Positions 13,201 through 25,800 of a stretch of DNA of 64,000 nt are shown here, in pieces. Both the position numbers and the translations under genes were made by a program. The notes beneath the pieces were generated by a model. The model was not told the DNA's origin and searched no databases. It saw only the letters and a list, made by a program, of their open reading frames with translations. This DNA comes from Membranipora membranacea (taxonomy: Eukaryota > Bryozoa > Gymnolaemata > Cheilostomatida > Membraniporidae), in contig OU612068.1 in NCBI GenBank assembly GCA_914767715.1, positions 31,620,001 to 31,684,000 of the forward strand. The letters run 5' to 3'. Position 1 is the stretch's first letter. Every line of letters starts with the position of its first letter.

Positions 13201-15299
13201 GGGGCAAAGGGTGATGATGGCTCAGAAGGTGAGCAGGGAATGAAAGGCGAGATGGGTGCTACAGGCAGCACAGGCTCTACAGGTGAACAAGGTGCCACTG
13301 GTGCAACTGGAGCTACCGGCTCAAAGGGTCAAAAAGGAGAAATAGGTGTGTGGTGTTTTCAATATCTGGAGCAACTTCTGTAAATTCCATACAACTCATT
13401 TTTATTCAATATGATTCAACTTTCATGCCCGTGTTTTTGGCCAAAATTAAATTATCATTTAGCAAAAGATAATAGATACTGAGGTTTGATCATAAAAAAA
13501 TTGTGATTGATATTACAGAGGCCCACCTCATTGCATTTAATTACTGGGTACATTGATTAAGAAGCATGATAAAAGTATGAGCATTCTCATTAAATTCCCT
13601 TCAGGGTCAGTTGGGGCGACTGGTACAACGGGTGAGAAAGGCGCTCAAGGAGCCGCTGGTGACAAAGGAGAACAAGGGGAGATTGGGCCGAGCGGGGCCA
13701 TCGGGCAGAAAGGACAGATGGGAGAAAAGGGTAAGGTTTTGATTGCTGCTGAAAATTGCAAGACAATTGGATTCCAGCAGATATTCATCTCATAAAAAAT
13801 AATATAACAGTGCCAGACTCAATCATGTGAGATAATTGTGACAGCTGAAAATGTTATCTACATCGTGATATAATACTTAAAGACTCTTATGCTTTTGATG
13901 ATCCACTATCACTATCGCTATCACTCTCATTAACAGGTACTCAGGGTTTGCGAGGGGTGACTGGTGTACAGGGAGAGAAAGGTGAGATGGGAGCTGTAGG
14001 AGACAGAGGAGCTCCAGCCTCTCTCCTCTTAGTGGATGAGTGTGACAGTGTATCAGTGTGTGACGGCGTGCAGCAAGTCTGCACAGATACAGAGATAAGC
14101 TACACCTGCTCATGTCAGCCAGGCTATACTGATAATAACGGTGTATGTGAAGGTTAGTAACAATCAAGGTCTACCCTCAACTCATAGTATAGGTATGTCG
14201 TAATTTTGATTGCTAAGATGCAAATCAAAACTTTACCATGTTATAGATCATGTATCCCTTCATCAAAAGTACATAGCACACTCTTTTTTCCTAGCAGAAG
14301 GCTACAACCCGAATATTGATATTGAGATATTGCATATCCTAACACGGCTATCTCACACATTCTGCACATATATTCTTACAGATATAAATGAATGCGAGGA
14401 CAGATATAACGGGATGTGTCAGCAGGAGTGTACTAACACTGAGGGATCCCGAGTCTGCTCATGTGAGGCCGGATACACTCTATCAGCTAATAATAAGAGA
14501 ACATGTGATGGTGCGTATACTTACCGGCTTCAGTTATTTATTTATCTGCTGTGTTTCTTCACTCTCCGACTTACTTAGACTTACTTGTTACTCTCATATA
14601 CAATTCATGATAACCTGATATATTATCAGGGATGATACAGTAAGTTGTAACTCTTCATCAAACTAAACAACAACAAAAAATATTATGAATTGTGATGCTT
14701 GATAATTGGTTGCTTCAGAACTGACTGTAATAATCTGATCGCCCGTTGATTATTTTCAGATATCGATGAATGCATTCTTGGTACTAGTAACTGCACAGCT
14801 GGCGAGCAATGCTTTAATGAGCCCGGAGCATTCAAATGTATCATGAAACCAACAATACAAGCTGGTAGGTTCTCTTGACCATCTTTATACCTGTTATATT
14901 AATTTTGACTTCAGCTACATTATCTCATGTGTATTTGATATATGTAGTAGTGAAACGATCAATTTGATAAACTGTCATGTCTAAAAATTAGCGCGCCCCA
15001 CTTATCAATAAATGAATTATTTGCTTCAAGATCCCCAGTTAGTTCATTTGTACATTGTTTCAAGATTGTCAATTATTTAAAGTTCTTGGTTTGTACTATG
15101 TATAATGTTTTGTTTTACAGCAAAGCTAGCAGCGTTGGCAGATGCTGACTCATGGTGGGGCCTTATCATAGTAGGAATTCTCATCTGGGCTGCAATATTG
15201 ACTATAGTGTTATTTATAATCTGTGTGGTGCTTTGTGTCGACTCAAAGAATAACAAGGCCAATAAATATGAGGAGAGTTATTCCAGCGGAGGATATTAG
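1279..15299 (+). CDS. Membrane-anchored mucin-collagen-EGF protein, 21 exons
   Basis: Spliced model, all intron phases consistent: 1279-1393, 2175-2431, 4352-4434, 4747-4982, 5266-5522, 5763-5994, 6492-6587, 7291-7323, 7856-7985, 8228-8354, 8551-8671, 8826-8936, 9482-10000, 10265-12172, 12764-12888, 13174-13345, 13605-13730, 13937-14152, 14382-14510, 14760-14864, 15121-15299. The product is about 1758 residues. A hydrophobic signal sequence follows the Met at 1315. Three related beta-rich domains lie at about 39-215, 231-394 and 437-599, joined by short Thr-rich linkers. Then come a TTTTMEP mucin array (600-772), a Ser/Thr-rich stalk (773-1408), Gly-X-Y collagen repeats (about 1421-1575), EGF-like modules including two that start D-I-N/D-E-C as calcium-binding EGFs do (about 1585-1695), one membrane helix (about 1711-1738) and a short tail ending SSGGY. 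The layout predicts a heavily O-glycosylated surface or matrix-linking protein. Family functions are known for the parts; the combined role is inference. The start is either 1279 or the Met at 1315. Confidence 0.88.
3285..3314. repeat. perfect 30-bp palindrome
   Basis: CCACTGATATATAAT is followed directly by its exact reverse complement, with no loop. The palindrome is flanked on both sides by GTGTAG. It lies in intron 2 of the mucin-collagen gene and may be a small element footprint or a cruciform-prone site. Confidence 0.85.
3506..4187. mobile_element. 682-bp foldback element / near-perfect palindrome
   Basis: The left arm (3506-3846) and right arm (3847-4187) are almost exact reverse complements over about 340 bp, with essentially no spacer; the centre is CCGG at 3845-3848. 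The outer ends read TTAAAGGG and CCCTTTAA, so a TTAA target duplication is possible. I see no open reading frame of note. It lies inside intron 2 of the mucin-collagen gene, ending 164 bp before exon 3, so the primary transcript would fold into a long double-stranded RNA. The best reading is a non-autonomous foldback or MITE-type insertion. Confidence 0.85.
9482..10000 (+). repeat. Thr-rich mucin minisatellite exon (exon 13)
   Basis: This exon codes for about 24 tandem copies of a 7-residue unit TTTTMEP (21 bp), with 6-residue variants (TTTMEP) and substitutions at the Met (I, L, A). It begins with [14 protein letters not shown]-type sequence. It is part of the membrane protein and not a stand-alone gene. 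Dense Thr next to Pro is typical of mucin O-glycosylation domains. Indels are in steps of 3 bases, which keeps the frame. The opposite strand is also open and is a shadow. Confidence 0.9.
10960..11640 (+). repeat. 114-residue direct repeat inside the Ser/Thr stalk (exon 14)
   Basis: Within the 1908-bp exon 14, the segment starting at 10960 ([16 protein letters not shown]) recurs 342 bp later from 11302 ([16 protein letters not shown]). Shared landmarks include [14 protein letters not shown] and LDYTS. The copies have diverged well beyond the level of the granulin array, so the duplication is old. The offset is a multiple of three and keeps the reading frame. Confidence 0.75.
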
Positions 15300-16830
15300 T
15301 ATACCTCTTATGTTCACATCACAGGTGCCTACTTAGAGAAAATATGACGCATACATACAATACGAAACAATGCTTTGATCTGATCCACTGATGGATGGCA
15401 AGGTTAGCTGGTTGGTTCATTGTAAACGGTTTGGTTAGCAAGGGATCCAGATATAAATGCCATATTTGCAACAAATCGGAACAGTCACCTTTGACATTCC
15501 CACATATAAATTCATATTTATTTTCTGCTATATTATAGCAATTGTGCTCAATATTGATAGTGTCACGTTAATAATAATTTTACTTTGCACACCCAAAGCC
15601 AATAAGTCGGCCTATTTTATTTGTATTTACTGTTGCTTACTGTGTGTATTTGAATTAAAAAACTGAATAGTTTCAATCAGCAACACAAGCTTTCTCCACT
15701 ATTAAGGGCCATCCTGTCAGTCTTCACATACCTATTATGCCATGGTTACTGATGTTAACTTCATTATATTTAAGAATTCCACTTGATACTATCCTGCTTT
15801 TTGAAAAACTTAACTTGTACATGTGTATATTTTTTGTACTTTTTCACTGTTTTAACTGCTATGGGGATGTTAGGCTACCGATTACCTGATGATGTACATT
15901 GCGTACACTAAAGGTGTATCGACAATGTCAAAGTTTATCTGAATGTGAACTTTCTACTTATTTCTATACTACACCAGTTGAATTCTTTTCATTCCTCAAA
16001 ATGAATTCTAACGTTCTCTTATTGATAATATGTATAACATTTTTTATAGTATAGTCCTAATGCACTTCATTTTTCTCTGCAAGGTCAACTCTTACCGATG
16101 ACTGATTGACTGAAAATAGAAGTATTGTATTCTATAACACATACAGACTCTAAGTTACTTAAAGATCATCTAGCAGGATAATCTAGGGGGCTAACTTATA
16201 GGAACACCTTGTGCAGAAGAGTCTTTTACATACCCCTGTGGATTTTCATAGCTTTCAGTGCACTTGGGGGCCCATGGCATGTTCTCAAGCACAACCATGT
16301 CTAGCAGCACTCACAAAAACATTCACCAGCTGTGCATAGAAAGCTCTGACGTGTGTTGTTTCCTATATATACTAATACACCAGGTAGTACGGCCCTTATA
16401 GAGAGAATTGCAAAATTACAGGGTATACTGTATGTATAGCATTTGAATTTGACACTTGTGAAATTTTGACTTATGCGGAGGAAATACATAATGACTGAAA
16501 AGGAAAGTCACACTGACGGCTGATTAAGACATTTTTAAACATGCAGAGACCAAGTTCCCAACTGCCTCTGTTTGGTCAACTTGTCCTTATAATTCAATGT
16601 GAGATTCGCTTGCCTGTCTATGGATCAAGTTTTGTTTCGCGTTGCCAACCAAGTGGAACAAATGAGTTGTTAATCAATTCCAAGGACAGCCTGGCTTTGT
16701 TGGTCGAGGTAGACTGTAAAAACAAGCTTCATTTATGGGCAGGGTGACCCAAGAAGTCTACAACTCCTTGGGTGACCCGATCCCGAAAGAAGCTTGTCAT
16801 GACGGTTAGCGGTATACCATAGACTTAATA
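15300..16830. other. 3' flank and intergenic
   Basis: This holds the 3' untranslated region of the mucin-collagen gene and intergenic sequence. A possible poly(A) signal ATTAAA lies at 15654-15659, 355 bp after the stop; no AATAAA is closer. Short open frames here lack coding features. Confidence 0.4.
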
Positions 16831-16839
16831 ATAAACCTA

Positions 16840-18090
16840 GACAGGACACTGCATATAGCTGAAGTGAGGCACTTAATTATGGTGACGCGACGTCACTGGA
16901 GGGTGTAGAAACAGTGATTTTTACTCATAGCTATTATTGATTTACCGGTCCCAGCTCTGGTTAAATGTTGATAACTCGATTGGCTTCAATCAAATTAAGT
17001 TTGGAAATTGTAATAGATTCAGCAGCTTCTGGCGATCATTTTGATAGTCTATTTAGCTTTGTAGCTCAAAAATTATCCAAAAGGCAAGCTATTGAAAACG
17101 GTGCATAGACTGAGAGCTATAAATTTTTTTGCAGTTTCAGTCCTGATTAAATGCTTATATCTCAAACAATTTTGATGGAATTTTGAGTTTGAAAATTGCA
17201 ATAGATTCAGCAGCTTCTTGTGATCATTTTGATAGTCTATTTAGCTTTGTCACTCAAATATTTTCAAAAAAAGCAAGCTTTTGAAAACGGAAGATCCGCT
17301 CTGGCTTGGCTTATCCATCGTGATCGAATAGTGCTTAGCTTGATGAGTGTTACAACTGCTGTGTACTCAGAAATCAAAAATCAGTTGCTATATTGATGAC
17401 TCAGCAGGGCACAATATAAACCTATGTATTTCAAAAGGTCAAAAGTTCGAAAGATTGCAGCAGGGAGATTGATTGCAGCATTGATGTAATATGATTTCCT
17501 TACTACCAGATTTAGCTGTTGCTTGTTTAATCAGGCTGCTAATATAAGGTAAGAGTTCTAGGAGTATGCTGCCGGGGCAGGTGGTTTGCCTTTACTTTTG
17601 ACCCACCTAAGTGACCATTAGATTAACTACACAGAATATTGTCTACTAAGAATTTCAATTTTATTTGAAGCTTTGTGAGGTCCGGCCTTGACTTGTTTAC
17701 CTCCAACTGTCTCTGTTGGTCACATTCCAATAATGTTGGTGGATATTTTGTCATAACATTTATTATTGTGCATGCCTGGCTCAAAATGAGCAAATGCAAA
17801 TTGAAATGCTTGCTTCCTCAGTAATTCCAAGAAAGAAAGTCCTGAACTCCCTAGTTTTACTTGAGCTACGAGGCAGAACAGACCATCAAAATGATCTCCA
17901 CAAGCTACTGAATCTATTGCAATTTTCAAAATCAAAATCCTATCAAAATTGATATGGAAATAAACTTTAAATCAGGGCTGAAACCGCAAAAAAAAAATTA
18001 TAGCTTTGAGTCGATGCACCGTTCTCAATAGCTTGCTTTTTGGATAATATTTGAGCCAAGAAGCTAAATCGACTATCAAAATCAAAGTTT
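16840..18090. repeat. interspersed repeat family: two direct copies plus an inverted copy
   Basis: Two direct copies (about 16988-17101 and 17176-17290) share a core with AATAGATTCAGCAGCTTCT, a TTTTGATAGTCTATTTAGCTTTG-like tract and an end reading TTTTGAAAACGG. Related sequence appears inverted at about 17860-18080. A further diverged copy lies at about 57085-57360 in intron 2 of the ZIP gene, where a motif similar to the GACAGGACACTGCATATAGC here recurs. No coding capacity is visible. It is probably a non-autonomous element with long internal repeats. Confidence 0.55.
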
Positions 18091-18199
18091 GTCCGCGACG
18101 AACAAGAAATCGTTTGTAAGAATTATCTTCCCGAATTGCTATAGAATTCCCTCCATTGACTTTTAGGATAAATAGAGCTGTACCAACAAAATATAACTC

Positions 18200-19050
18200 A
18201 AGCAAATGCTGACAATCAACACACTGTCATTGTGCTATTGTACTATGCTATTGTACCACGCTATCGTACAATATCATATCCCTTTCACCCAACTTGCCGA
18301 GGAGTCTATTTACCTCAATGGCCATGAATTGGGACTACTCAAATCCAACAATATTTGCGTAGTGATTACCTTGCGCTCAAACGTAGATGGAAGGAGGATA
18401 AAAAAATACTGACAGGTAGGCAATCTGTAGCCAAAGTGCGGTCTTAGCTCAGAGTTTTGGTCAGTGCTGGTGGCCCGGCTGGTGCAGGCCCGTATTTCTA
18501 GGGGAGGCAGGGAGGTGTTGCCTCCTTTAGAAAGCTGAATGGAGTGGTCCAAAAATGATATAATTGATTATTTCATGTCTGAATCAGGTCTTTTGGGATT
18601 TCCATTTGCTAATTAAATGCCTTAAAATTGCTTAGTAACAGCACCCCTCCTATTGATGCTTCTGAGTCTGACTAGCCTAGGAATTTTGCCTCCCCTACCA
18701 TTTCTTTCTTAACAGCCTTGTTCTTCATCTCATTGTTGATAGCAGTAATTGATAGGCAGAGAATTCTTGCTCACATTTCCTGCCTCAGCTGAGGTCATGA
18801 ACCTGATCTGTCAGTTTCACTTCCTATAGAGTAAACAAGAGGCACGTCTGTTGATCACAATTAAAGATTCTCAATCATCAAAGGCTAAAAGATGTTGGAA
18901 TATCATTTGAAATGATTCAACTGCCAATTTGAGTTAGTATGTCAAGGGTTGGTGTCATTGTTTCACCTAATTCGAATGCAATCTGTTTTGGAAAACTATA
19001 TGCCAACCAGGTAATCACTCTGATATGTAGCCTCAATCTATAATCTTTGA
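18200..19050. other. intergenic, no gene recognised
   Basis: At about 18230-18275 there is a short imperfect tandem of a roughly 15-bp unit (TGCTATTGTAC with variants). I see no other structure and no coding exon. Confidence 0.4.
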
Positions 19051-21205
19051 GCTGATCTCTAGTTTCTTGAAAGACAGAAAGATAAGGATCAACAACTACA
19101 CTTCAAATGCCAAACCCTGTCACATCGGATTACCACAAGGGAGCATTCTGTCCCCACTCCTATTTATAATATATATCAGGGATATGCTCTCAGAAGCAGA
19201 TGGGCTCAAATTGCAGTACGCTGATGACTGCTCGATAATATGCTGGAAGCCAAACGAAACACAGTTGGAGGAGAATTTGAAGTCTACATGCGAGAGCATC
19301 AGCAAATGGCTCTCAAAATGGAGACTTAAAGCAAACTGCACCAAAACGGATTTAATCTACTTCAAAGGACAACCAACTCAGATGAAGATCAGCAACGAAA
19401 ATATAAATATAACATGAGAAACCAAAGTCCTAGGGCTCATAGTGGACAAAAGTCTAAAATTCAAGCAACAAAAAGAGTTAGCCAAATCTACACTCAACAG
19501 GAAGTGGAACATGCTGTTACCATATATACGACACGGGCTACGTCCTCAGGTCATCCGTACTATTTTAAACACGGCTATCCTTCCAAAGGTATTATACAAT
19601 GCCTACATATGGGACATCAATGAGGAGATATCACTACATATATACATGTCTAAAAGACCTTCTCGGCGCTCCATTTAACCCAACAACAGAAACTCTACAC
19701 AAACTAGCCAACACACCTACCATACACATCAGGTATACAAATGACATATTAAATCTATGCAGACTAGCCATAGAAGGGGAAACAATAAACAACATTTTAT
19801 GCCAGGAAAAAAGCGCACTACAAAAGAAAATAAGATGCCATATAATTAAAGTAATGGGGAGACACTTCACAGAATCTCCCCTACAAGCGGTAGACTTCAA
19901 AAAGTCTAAAATAAAGAAACTGATGAAAGAAGAAGACACCCGAGCATGGACGTCTCACATGAGACAGGGTCACAATAGCGAAGGACTGCTAGGCCAGTTG
20001 GCAGTGACACACTTAATAACGGAATCTATCCCAATGAGCCTTCCACGAGAAATCACTGGACAGCTATGCAGCCTCATGACAGGTCAAACAAAACTTCAAG
20101 CCTTCCTATACAAAGTGAGGCAGACATACACACCAACTTGCTCATGCCTCATGGAGGATGAAACTGTCTTCCACTTCTTAAACAAATGCCAAAATTACAT
20201 ATGTCTAAGAGACAGCATTGATCTAGACCAAGCGGACCACATGTCTCTCATCTCTTACATTGAACAGAGTGGGAGATTTTGTCGGTAAATCCACAACAAA
20301 AACGAAGTCAAGCAACCTACCTAACTAATGGAGCAAGACCCCTCCATCCAGAACACAGTCACTGGTCAGGTCACCCTAAGAGGTAGAGTAGGCCATACTG
20401 CTGGGTGAGGGTACGGGGACCATGATGGTCCCACTCAGCAGACAACACCAGAACAGATTGTAAACAGAGATAGATGAAGTATAAACAGAGAACCAAGCAT
20501 ACGGAGAGTCGCAGCTACTTTCGAAACCCTAAATGCAAATAGTATCTTTTCAATTTTTTATTTTATCGTAAAACCAAAGCGTTTCATATTTTAACATCAA
20601 CATGCTCAACTTGATATGCTTCCTACCAAACGTGATTCATTACAATCCATAAATATCAAATTGCCATTTGTTTTGTTTCCTTTTTGTACATATATATAAT
20701 TTTGTTTCCATCATATTTTTTTCATTCCAGAGTAATTACTATAATATGTTTAGAAATTTTTTTGACAAAATAGAATCTCCTTTGTACATAATAGTAAAAA
20801 TAATTTAAATTTTGAGTCATATCTTGCTCAACACTAATATATTCATATCCATATGTAGACCTGTTGCTTGTTTTTCTTTCCTTTTCAGTTCAGTTCAAAG
20901 TGCCACATCATAACTTGCCTTTCAATATGTTACCCATAGCATAAAATTCATAGACACATTTGATTTAATTTTTATTATCACATCAAACTTGGGATTTTTC
21001 ATTTTTGTGTTTAGCCTCAAACCCAAGTTGTTTTATCAAGTTCGAATTAAAACGAAGTTTTCCACTTTACCTATATATCCACAAAGTACCTAACTAACCT
21101 TCACACTATATCATTTGAAACATAATTGTACATACATTTTGCCTGCAAAAAGAGGCGTAGTTGTTTTTATTTTGTCTAAAGATAAAATAAAATAGATAAC
21201 TAACT
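19050..21205 (+). mobile_element. 5'-truncated, inactivated non-LTR retrotransposon (LINE)
   Basis: The 3' part of a reverse transcriptase is readable: a GLPQGSILSPLLF motif at about 19127-19165, then the YADD catalytic motif at about 19217-19228 and a thumb-like region. A C-terminal segment carries a C-x-C...H...C zinc-knuckle-like pattern (CSCLMEDETVFHFLNKC, about 20139-20190) and ends at a stop at 20286-20288. An in-frame TGA at 19415-19417 and a frameshift near 19640 break the reading frame. The fingers part of the transcriptase and everything upstream are missing. The tail is AT-rich with a short TAAC repeat near 21190-21205 that I take as the 3' end. The family resembles Jockey/CR1-type LINEs but I cannot assign the clade. 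Confidence 0.85.
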
Positions 21206-22812
21206 AACACATCTTTGAGCTATACAGACTACATCACCTCAAATATCCAAGACCTGTAGCAATAGAAGCAATTGATTACCCAGCGTCAATTTTCTGTAAA
21301 CAAGTTTTTGATATATGCAAGTTTGTCAAAGAATTCAATTCGGAAATTACCGATTTAGTTAGATAAGTATTTGTGAGCGCTTGAAAGTCATGGGCTTGAG
21401 ATGCGTCAAAATGTATCCTACATGCGCAAAAAGCTTACTTTCTATACGAGTATTTATGAATACTTGGAAATCATTTAAGATGAATAATGAGCTTGAGATG
21501 CGTTAAAAATTATCCATCTTATACAATAAAGCCTATCTTCCAACCAGTCTGCAGCGACTCATGACAGGTTTGGTGGATGTTTTGCGGAGGGAAAATGTGC
21601 TTGGCTGGTCTTCAAAGCATAATTTTAAATTTTATGGGACACATTTTTGCTACTTTGTCCTACTTTATTAGCTTTATAATGTCTCACAACCTTGGCATGA
21701 GCTTTTGAGAACTTGGCACTCTTCGAAGACTGGTATATGGAGCCGGGTATACAAACAATAACTCTCGCAGGCCTGTAGTTCAAAAGAGGCACTACCTTCC
21801 CTAAAAAGCTAATTACAATAGCCTAAAACACTATAATTGAATAATTCATGTCAACATCATCTCCTCTCGGATTTCAATATCAACCAAAATCACCTGCAAA
21901 ACCTCATCATCGTCAACAGTTGTGTGCTGATTAGCTACACCTCCTGCCCCTAATAAAGGATTTGTTAACGGGATCAAACACAGGTGTGGGTATTCAGAAC
22001 GTATTAGAAAAGTGAAATGGAGTGGACATGTGTTTGAAGAGCATCTCATGGGTACAATATACAATCGGATATGATGTGGCCTCACTGGCGTTGGTTGTTG
22101 TTTGGAATGTTCTGATATGTTTAGGCATTGCTTGTGATGGTGGTAGCTTAGAACTTTTTGATAAACAACTATAAAATTCTACATCAAAACCAATATATTG
22201 GCCATAAATTTATTCTGCTTGGAGATTGTAATATTAATTGGTTCATTGCTTGTTCTAAGCAATGCCGTGGTTATCTGATTACAGCAGTATGATCTATTAT
22301 AGCAAAGTTGTCTAACTTTTCTCTACAATAAGACGACTCCATAGCCACATCTACAATATTTTACAAAATACAAATCTTATATGATGTTTTCTGTGTGTGT
22401 TACACGAGATTATATTTATCACTTTTCATTACAAAGTAAAACTGTATATGGTTATTGGGTGGCCCCTTCATCTAAGGGAAGACGAAACAAAAAACTTCAT
22501 AATATCAAAAAACAAAATATAATGAGATAATATTGGCGTAAAAGATACCAGTAATCACCAATAGATATGTACAATGCAATGTAAAAAAACATCAATGTTT
22601 ACATTTTTACCGGTTTGGTGAGCTCAAAAGTCACAAGGACAATCATGAGATGCCTGTACAATTAGTAGTTTAAAGCCATTGAATATCATAACAGCGTAAA
22701 TCAGGGAAAAATGACAACCAACAACATTACAGCCATATACAATGTAGATCTGATAATGTCAGCCTACAACAGAGAGATGACTCAGATCTAACCTAGCTGA
22801 GGTAGTTGAATC
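21206..22812. other. intergenic, no gene recognised
   Basis: AT-rich sequence between the LINE tail and the TMEM19 poly(A) signal. The only longer open frame (minus strand, 21846-22085) shows no domain and no splice partners. Nothing else stands out. Confidence 0.4.
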
Positions 22813-22818
22813 TTTATT
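22813..22818 (-). terminator. poly(A) signal for TMEM19
   Basis: AATAAA on the minus strand, 31 bp past the TMEM19 stop codon. This would give a very short 3' untranslated region, common in compact invertebrate genomes. Confidence 0.55.
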
Positions 22819-22848
22819 TCTGTTTATGGGGAGCTGTCATCTAACATC

Positions 22849-25800
22849 TCATTTTGCAGCAGCTGAAGAGGAGACATGCAGAGACCACCACACATACAGG
22901 GCAATCCTAGGCATTATAAGGCTGGTGAGAGCTGATGAGAGAAGATTAACTGCGTGGTTATCTAGTAGAGCAGCCCCTGATACATGAATCACACCTTCAC
23001 CGGGTCTCTCCACCATACAACCATCTGACTCCTGGCCTGTAATAGTGAAAACAATTAAATTTTGAAAATTGGTTTGTTAAAAAATCGCAAGGGTTAGTCA
23101 CTCATCACATCGTGGCGGCGAAAGAGAAAGTGTCTTAAGGGCAAGGCTGCAATGTCTGCGCCAATTTGCTCTCAGTTTGTAGGCAGGTCGGAGCACACCT
23201 GGGGGTCCAACAACTCCCAGTAGTCAGTGGACTGCAGTTGGATCCGAACCCACGACCTTCAACATCCGCATGCTGAAGAACCGGCGCTCTAACCACTGAG
23301 CCACCTCCTACTCCTCTTCTCCTATTTTCTCTTTTCCTTAGGGAAGACTAAAGCGGCACACATCATATTATTACACACGGAAGTATGTAAGCTATTTTTT
23401 TTGCAATTCATTAGAAAATTAAAACGGAGAGGGAGTTGGTCAGAGCGATATAACATTACATGCTCATTTCAAAACCTACGCACCGAACTTGGCACATATT
23501 GTGGATATTAAAATTTCTCTGTGCTGAGGTCTCTCCTTTTTCATTATTATGGATTAGATAGCGGAATAAATCTGCTTTGAAAATCAGTGAGGACAGGCCA
23601 TGTTTAGCCATAACATGATGGTGTCCATTCGCAACAAGGAGTGAAGCATGAGATGTGGAGTGAGAAGAAGTAGAATGTTAGAGCTAAGCTTTCCGAGCCG
23701 ATGTCAGAACAAGTGAAAGGAGACCACCTATATATTCAATTACTTAAACACAACAATCTACAAGGACTCACTCATGGCCAAGATAGTGACCCACATTAGC
23801 TGAATCTTAACAACATCTATTTGAACGATCAGGCCCAGCACCTGAACAGGATATGGCAGTGAAAAACATCAAGTTGAGCAATGAAAAATGTATGGCAATA
23901 ACAGATCGCTCAATATTCTACAAATCAGTAAATATGATCCTAGTAAAGTTATAGCTCGCTCAACACACATACCAGAAAACTGAACAGTGGCTCCTAGAAT
24001 TGAGTCAATCATGCTTCCAACTACTCCGGCTATGGAGCACACCAGTATGACAGGTGCCTGGGGTGCTGATATGTCCAGCATGTCAGAGCTGACCAACAAT
24101 ACAGTAGACATATAGAAAGCAACCCCAACTACTGCTCCGCCAAGAGCACTAGCCAAGGTCCCAGCAACTGACACCCCACCATTTGTACCTGTAAACAATA
24201 TGAAAGAATTAATAAACAATATAAATATTGACTTTCTGTGCGCTGTTGGTAAACTGTCACAACTGTGAATGTGAATGGCTCCCCAAAAACTTGATTTGAT
24301 GATATTGCATCGTTTTCTGAAAGGCTGTCTATATCAGAGCGGAAGAAGGAGTCCAATTCATTGCAAAAAAATTGGTATTAGACATCGAGTTGTCGTATAT
24401 TTTGGTTATGAATAATAATATTCATAATTTAAGTGATACGATGATATTTAAAGCAAAAGTTCAGGCGGGATTGGTTGATTAAAATGGTTGATTAAAATCA
24501 GATGACATATCACACGCCACATCCCGAAGCATGGGCGGCGAAATACTAATTGCCTTAGGGGCTAGGCTGCAATATCTGCGCCCATTTGCTCTCAGTTTGC
24601 AGGCAGGTCGGAGCACACCTGGGGGTCCAACCAAGCCCCAGCAGTCAGTAGACTTCAGTGGGATTCGAACCCACGACCTTCAACATTTGCATGCTGAAGG
24701 GACGGCGCTCTAACCAACTGAGCTACCTCCTACTCCTGAGGGATTATTGCTTGTATATCATTATCACCATAAATGCAATTCGGGAAAACAGATGATGGAT
24801 TTGCTGGATTGCTTACAGCAGAAACCATAGTAAAGTGTGCGCTCAATAGTTTATCAAAGCAACCTGGTATGTAAGAACTTCCAAAGGAAAAAATTTAGGT
24901 CACAATAAAGGTCCTTTTGACAACCTGTTTAGGTAGAAAATTAAACAAAACATATCTGCCTTTGAATTGACAGTTTTTGTAAATTGATCATAATATAAAG
25001 AATACATTATATAAAACTTTCAACTTTCATGTCCAAATAAAATGTTCACACATATTATTTGGCAGTTGGCACTGCATTCTGTTGTGGCAATCAGGAGGAC
25101 ACCATTATCTGCTTCCCCGTATTGTGTTTATGGTGAAAATGATGTATGAGAAATTGATCAAGATTAATGCTGAAACAGACCTATGATTGCTTGAAAGTTA
25201 TGTTTTATCTGAATCACATGAATACATCAAAACTTAGTCAGGACAACGCTCAATTTCTTAGAATACATTAAGTTTAAGATTAATGCTGAAACAGTCCTGT
25301 GATTGCTTGAAATTTATGTTTTATCTGAATCACATGAATACATCAAAACTTAGTCAGGACAACGCTCAATTTCTTAGAATACATTAAGTTTAAGATTAAT
25401 GCTGAAACAGTCCTGTGATTGCTTGAAATTTATGTTTTATCTGAATCACATGAATACATCAAAACTTAGTTAGGACAACGCTCAATTTCTTAGAATACAC
25501 TAATTATTAACGTGATATATCGCCTTTTCAGTTTCTGAGGAACTACTTGTCCAATCTCAAAAATTCCTTCACTGACACGTTGCTAGTAGTCTGACTTATG
25601 TTTAATATCGCAATTTTTTTTAAACCGCATGTTACTTGAATAATTGTACGTTAACTAAAATACACTGAAAACATTTAGGCAGCAATGGGCAAAATGATGC
25701 AGCAAATTACGTTATGCAAAAGCGTGATGAAAATCTATGCAGTATTACATGCAAAGCACATGGTGTACAACAATGGATCACCCTTTTTGGGTGATTGTTT

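Noticed and set aside
21846-22085. Minus-strand 79-residue frame
   Set aside because: No recognisable domain, no splice partners, composition like random AT-rich DNA.
24661-24736. A tRNA gene on the minus strand
   Set aside because: The A and B boxes are good, but a second copy shares the same extra body and the acceptor stem is not closed. A SINE fits better.
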